DNA from: Bifidobacterium sp.
GTDB taxonomy: Bacteria; Actinomycetota; Actinomycetes; Actinomycetales; Bifidobacteriaceae
Assembly (NCBI GenBank): GCA_022739095.1
Contig: JAIJEI010000096.1
Coordinates: 1 to 7,311, forward strand
Reading direction: 5' to 3'
Length of the DNA stretch: 7,311 nt
This document shows, piece after piece, positions 6,286 to 7,311 of the stretch; the stretch's first letter is position 1, and each line of letters starts with the position of its first letter. The notes below the pieces were generated by a model, which saw only the letters and a list, made by a program, of their open reading frames with translations, had not been told where the DNA came from and ran no database searches. The position numbers and the translations under genes were made by a program.

Positions 6286-6317
6286 TCCAATATTGCTATA
6301 TAGTATAGCAGATTGGA
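6286..6317 (-). promoter_or_regulatory. Antitoxin promoter overlapped by an inverted-repeat operator
   Basis: The minus strand carries TGCTATACT, an extended -10 (TGnTATACT; TATACT at 6302-6307), with only a weak -35. The -10 lies inside a two-part inverted repeat: inner arms TGCTATA (6294-6300) and TATAGCA (6304-6310), outer arms TCCAAT (6286-6291) and ATTGGA (6312-6317). This is the expected layout for autorepression by a ribbon-helix-helix antitoxin dimer or tetramer. Confidence 0.7.
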
Positions 6318-6323
6318 AAGTAG

Positions 6324-6358
6324 AAAAAGGCCGGTACCCATATTGGACACCGGCCTTT
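6324..6358 (-). terminator. Rho-independent terminator of the aconitase gene
   Basis: AAAGGCCGGT and ACCGGCCTTT form a perfect 10-bp stem, followed on the minus strand by TTTTT (6324-6328). It ends only 7 nt from the toxin-antitoxin operator, so it shields that operon from aconitase read-through. Confidence 0.9.
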
Positions 6359-6362
6359 GAGT

Positions 6363-6409
6363 CTCCCCTCAGTCGCCTCCGGCGACAGCTCCCCTCACCC
6401 GAGGGGAGC
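6363..6409. repeat. Two-hairpin palindromic intergenic repeat (REP-like)
   Basis: The 9-nt unit CTCCCCTCA occurs at 6363-6371 and 6389-6397. Between and after these lie two perfect hairpins: GTCGCC/GGCGAC (6372-6377 with 6381-6386, loop TCC) and GCTCCCCTC/GAGGGGAGC (6388-6396 with 6401-6409, loop ACCC). The first CTCCCCTC can pair with the same GAGGGGAG arm (6401-6408), enclosing the small hairpin, so two folds compete. The motif resembles a dispersed palindromic repeat I recall from intergenic regions of gut bacteria, including bifidobacteria. It lies in the aconitase 3' untranslated region. Confidence 0.6.
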
Positions 6410-6416
6410 CGAGTGG

Positions 6417-7311
6417 TTACTTCATGAGGTTGCGCAGCACGTACTGGAGGATGCCGCCGTTACGGTAGTAGTCGGCCTCACCGGGCGTGTCGATGCGGAC
6501 CACCGCCTCGAACTCTGTCTTGGAGCCGTCCTCGTGGGTGGCGGTGACGTGGACCGTTTTGGGGGTCACGCCCTCGTTGAGCTTCTCGACGCCGGCGATA
6601 TCGTAGGTTTCGGTGCCGTTGAGGTCCAGGGACTCGTAGGATTCGCCCGCCGGGAACTGCAGCGGCAGCACGCCCATGCCGATCAGGTTGGAACGGTGGA
6701 TGCGCTCGAAGCTTTCGGTGATCACGACCTTGACGCCGAGCATCACCGTGCCCTTGGCAGCCCAGTCGCGCGAGGAGCCGGTGCCGTATTCCTTGCCGGC
6801 GAGCACCACGAGCGGCACCTTGTTGTCGATGTAGTCGCGGGAGGCTTCGAAGATCGTGGTCGGCTTTTTGGCGAGGAAGTCGTAGGTGAAGCCGCCGGGC
6901 GTCACCTCCTCGCCCACGGAGGCGAGCAGCTGGTTGCGCAGACGGATGTTGCCGAACGTGCCGCGCACCATGATCTCGTGGTTGCCTCGGCGCGAACCGT
7001 AGGAGTTGAAGTTCTTCGACTCCACGCCGCGCTCGGTCAGGTACTTGCCGGCCGGGCTGGAGGCCTTGAACGCGCCTGCCGGGGAGATGTGGTCGGTGGT
7101 GACCGAGTCGCCCAGGAGGGCCAGCACACGGGCGCCGTGGATGTCGGCGACCGGGTCCGGCGTGGCCTTCATGCCGCCGAAGAAGGTCTGCTTGCGCACA
7201 TAGGTGGACTTGTCGTTCCACGCGAACAGCTCGCCTTCCGGCACGTCGAGGCCCTTCCAGCGGTGGTCGCCGTCGAACACGGAGGCGTAGTCCTTGAGGA
7301 ACATCTCGCGG
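6417..7311 (-). CDS. acn: Aconitate hydratase A, C-terminal third (5' end beyond window)
   Basis: Aconitase interconverts citrate and isocitrate through cis-aconitate using a [4Fe-4S] cluster, in the cytoplasm. The window holds 297 codons of a protein usually about 900 residues, covering the linker and swivel domain. Recognisable blocks are LGDSVTTDHISPAGAFK, NFNSYGSRRGNHEIMVRGTF (substrate-binding arginines), LVVLAGKEYGTGSSRDWAAK with the catalytic serine loop, and ESFERIHRSNLIGMGVLPLQ. The reading frame is intact to a TAA at 6417-6419. The cluster-binding cysteines lie upstream of the visible part. In bifidobacteria, which have an incomplete citric-acid cycle, aconitase serves the branch to 2-oxoglutarate and glutamate (established for the group, inferred here). 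A strong terminator follows. Confidence 0.95.
   Translation of the reverse strand, partial: REMFLKDYASVFDGDHRWKGLDVPEGELFAWNDKSTYVRKQTFFGGMKATPDPVADIHGARVLALLGDSVTTDHISPAGAFKASSPAGKYLTERGVESKNFNSYGSRRGNHEIMVRGTFGNIRLRNQLLASVGEEVTPGGFTYDFLAKKPTTIFEASRDYIDNKVPLVVLAGKEYGTGSSRDWAAKGTVMLGVKVVITESFERIHRSNLIGMGVLPLQFPAGESYESLDLNGTETYDIAGVEKLNEGVTPKTVHVTATHEDGSKTEFEAVVRIDTPGEADYYRNGGILQYVLRNLMK

Noticed and set aside
7006..7203. Plus-strand 65-codon frame opposite aconitase
   Set aside because: It lies antisense to conserved aconitase motifs and has no ribosome binding site or recognisable content.
6478..7221. Second minus-strand frame of 247 codons within aconitase
   Set aside because: It is an out-of-frame, Arg/His/Pro-rich shadow of the aconitase frame, which itself reads intact to its stop.

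Overview
The window looks like chromosomal DNA of a high-GC actinobacterium, most probably a Bifidobacterium close to B. longum. This is an inference from GC-rich coding DNA, a Bax-inhibitor-1 membrane protein with a Gln/Tyr-rich N-terminus, a DUF5067 lipoprotein-type remnant and an AcnA-type aconitase. No search was run. No rRNA, tRNA, CRISPR array or transposase is visible.

Left flank (1-1734, all on the minus strand): the 5' two-thirds of an EamA/DMT-type transporter that runs off the left edge, a strong intrinsic terminator (660-689), and a complete YccA/BI-1 family seven-helix membrane protein (739-1647). Right flank (6324-7311, minus strand): the C-terminal third of aconitase, a two-hairpin palindromic repeat and a strong terminator.

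Centre (1735-6317): an accessory segment. It begins with two gene remnants lying head to head, a DUF5067 fragment (minus) and a LuxR/NarL-type helix-turn-helix fragment (plus). Both lack their 5' ends and meet near 2170, which looks like a deletion scar. Next come a GNAT acetyltransferase and a 700-residue DUF262 protein of the GmrSD/SspE type on the plus strand. The DUF262 gene has a perfect 16-bp palindrome just upstream. Its DUF1524-like nuclease region lacks the expected catalytic histidine, and it carries a C-terminal RAMA-like domain. Convergent to it is a two-gene toxin-antitoxin operon, with a RelB/DinJ-type antitoxin overlapping a PIN-domain toxin by 4 nt. That operon's promoter and inverted-repeat operator sit directly against the aconitase terminator.

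How the parts may work together: the DUF262-RAMA protein and the toxin-antitoxin pair are both typical of phage-defence or genome-stability cargo. The sequence suggests a small defence/accessory pocket inserted between conserved housekeeping genes, with the two remnants recording earlier turnover at the same site. No functional link between GNAT, DUF262 and the toxin-antitoxin pair can be shown from sequence alone.
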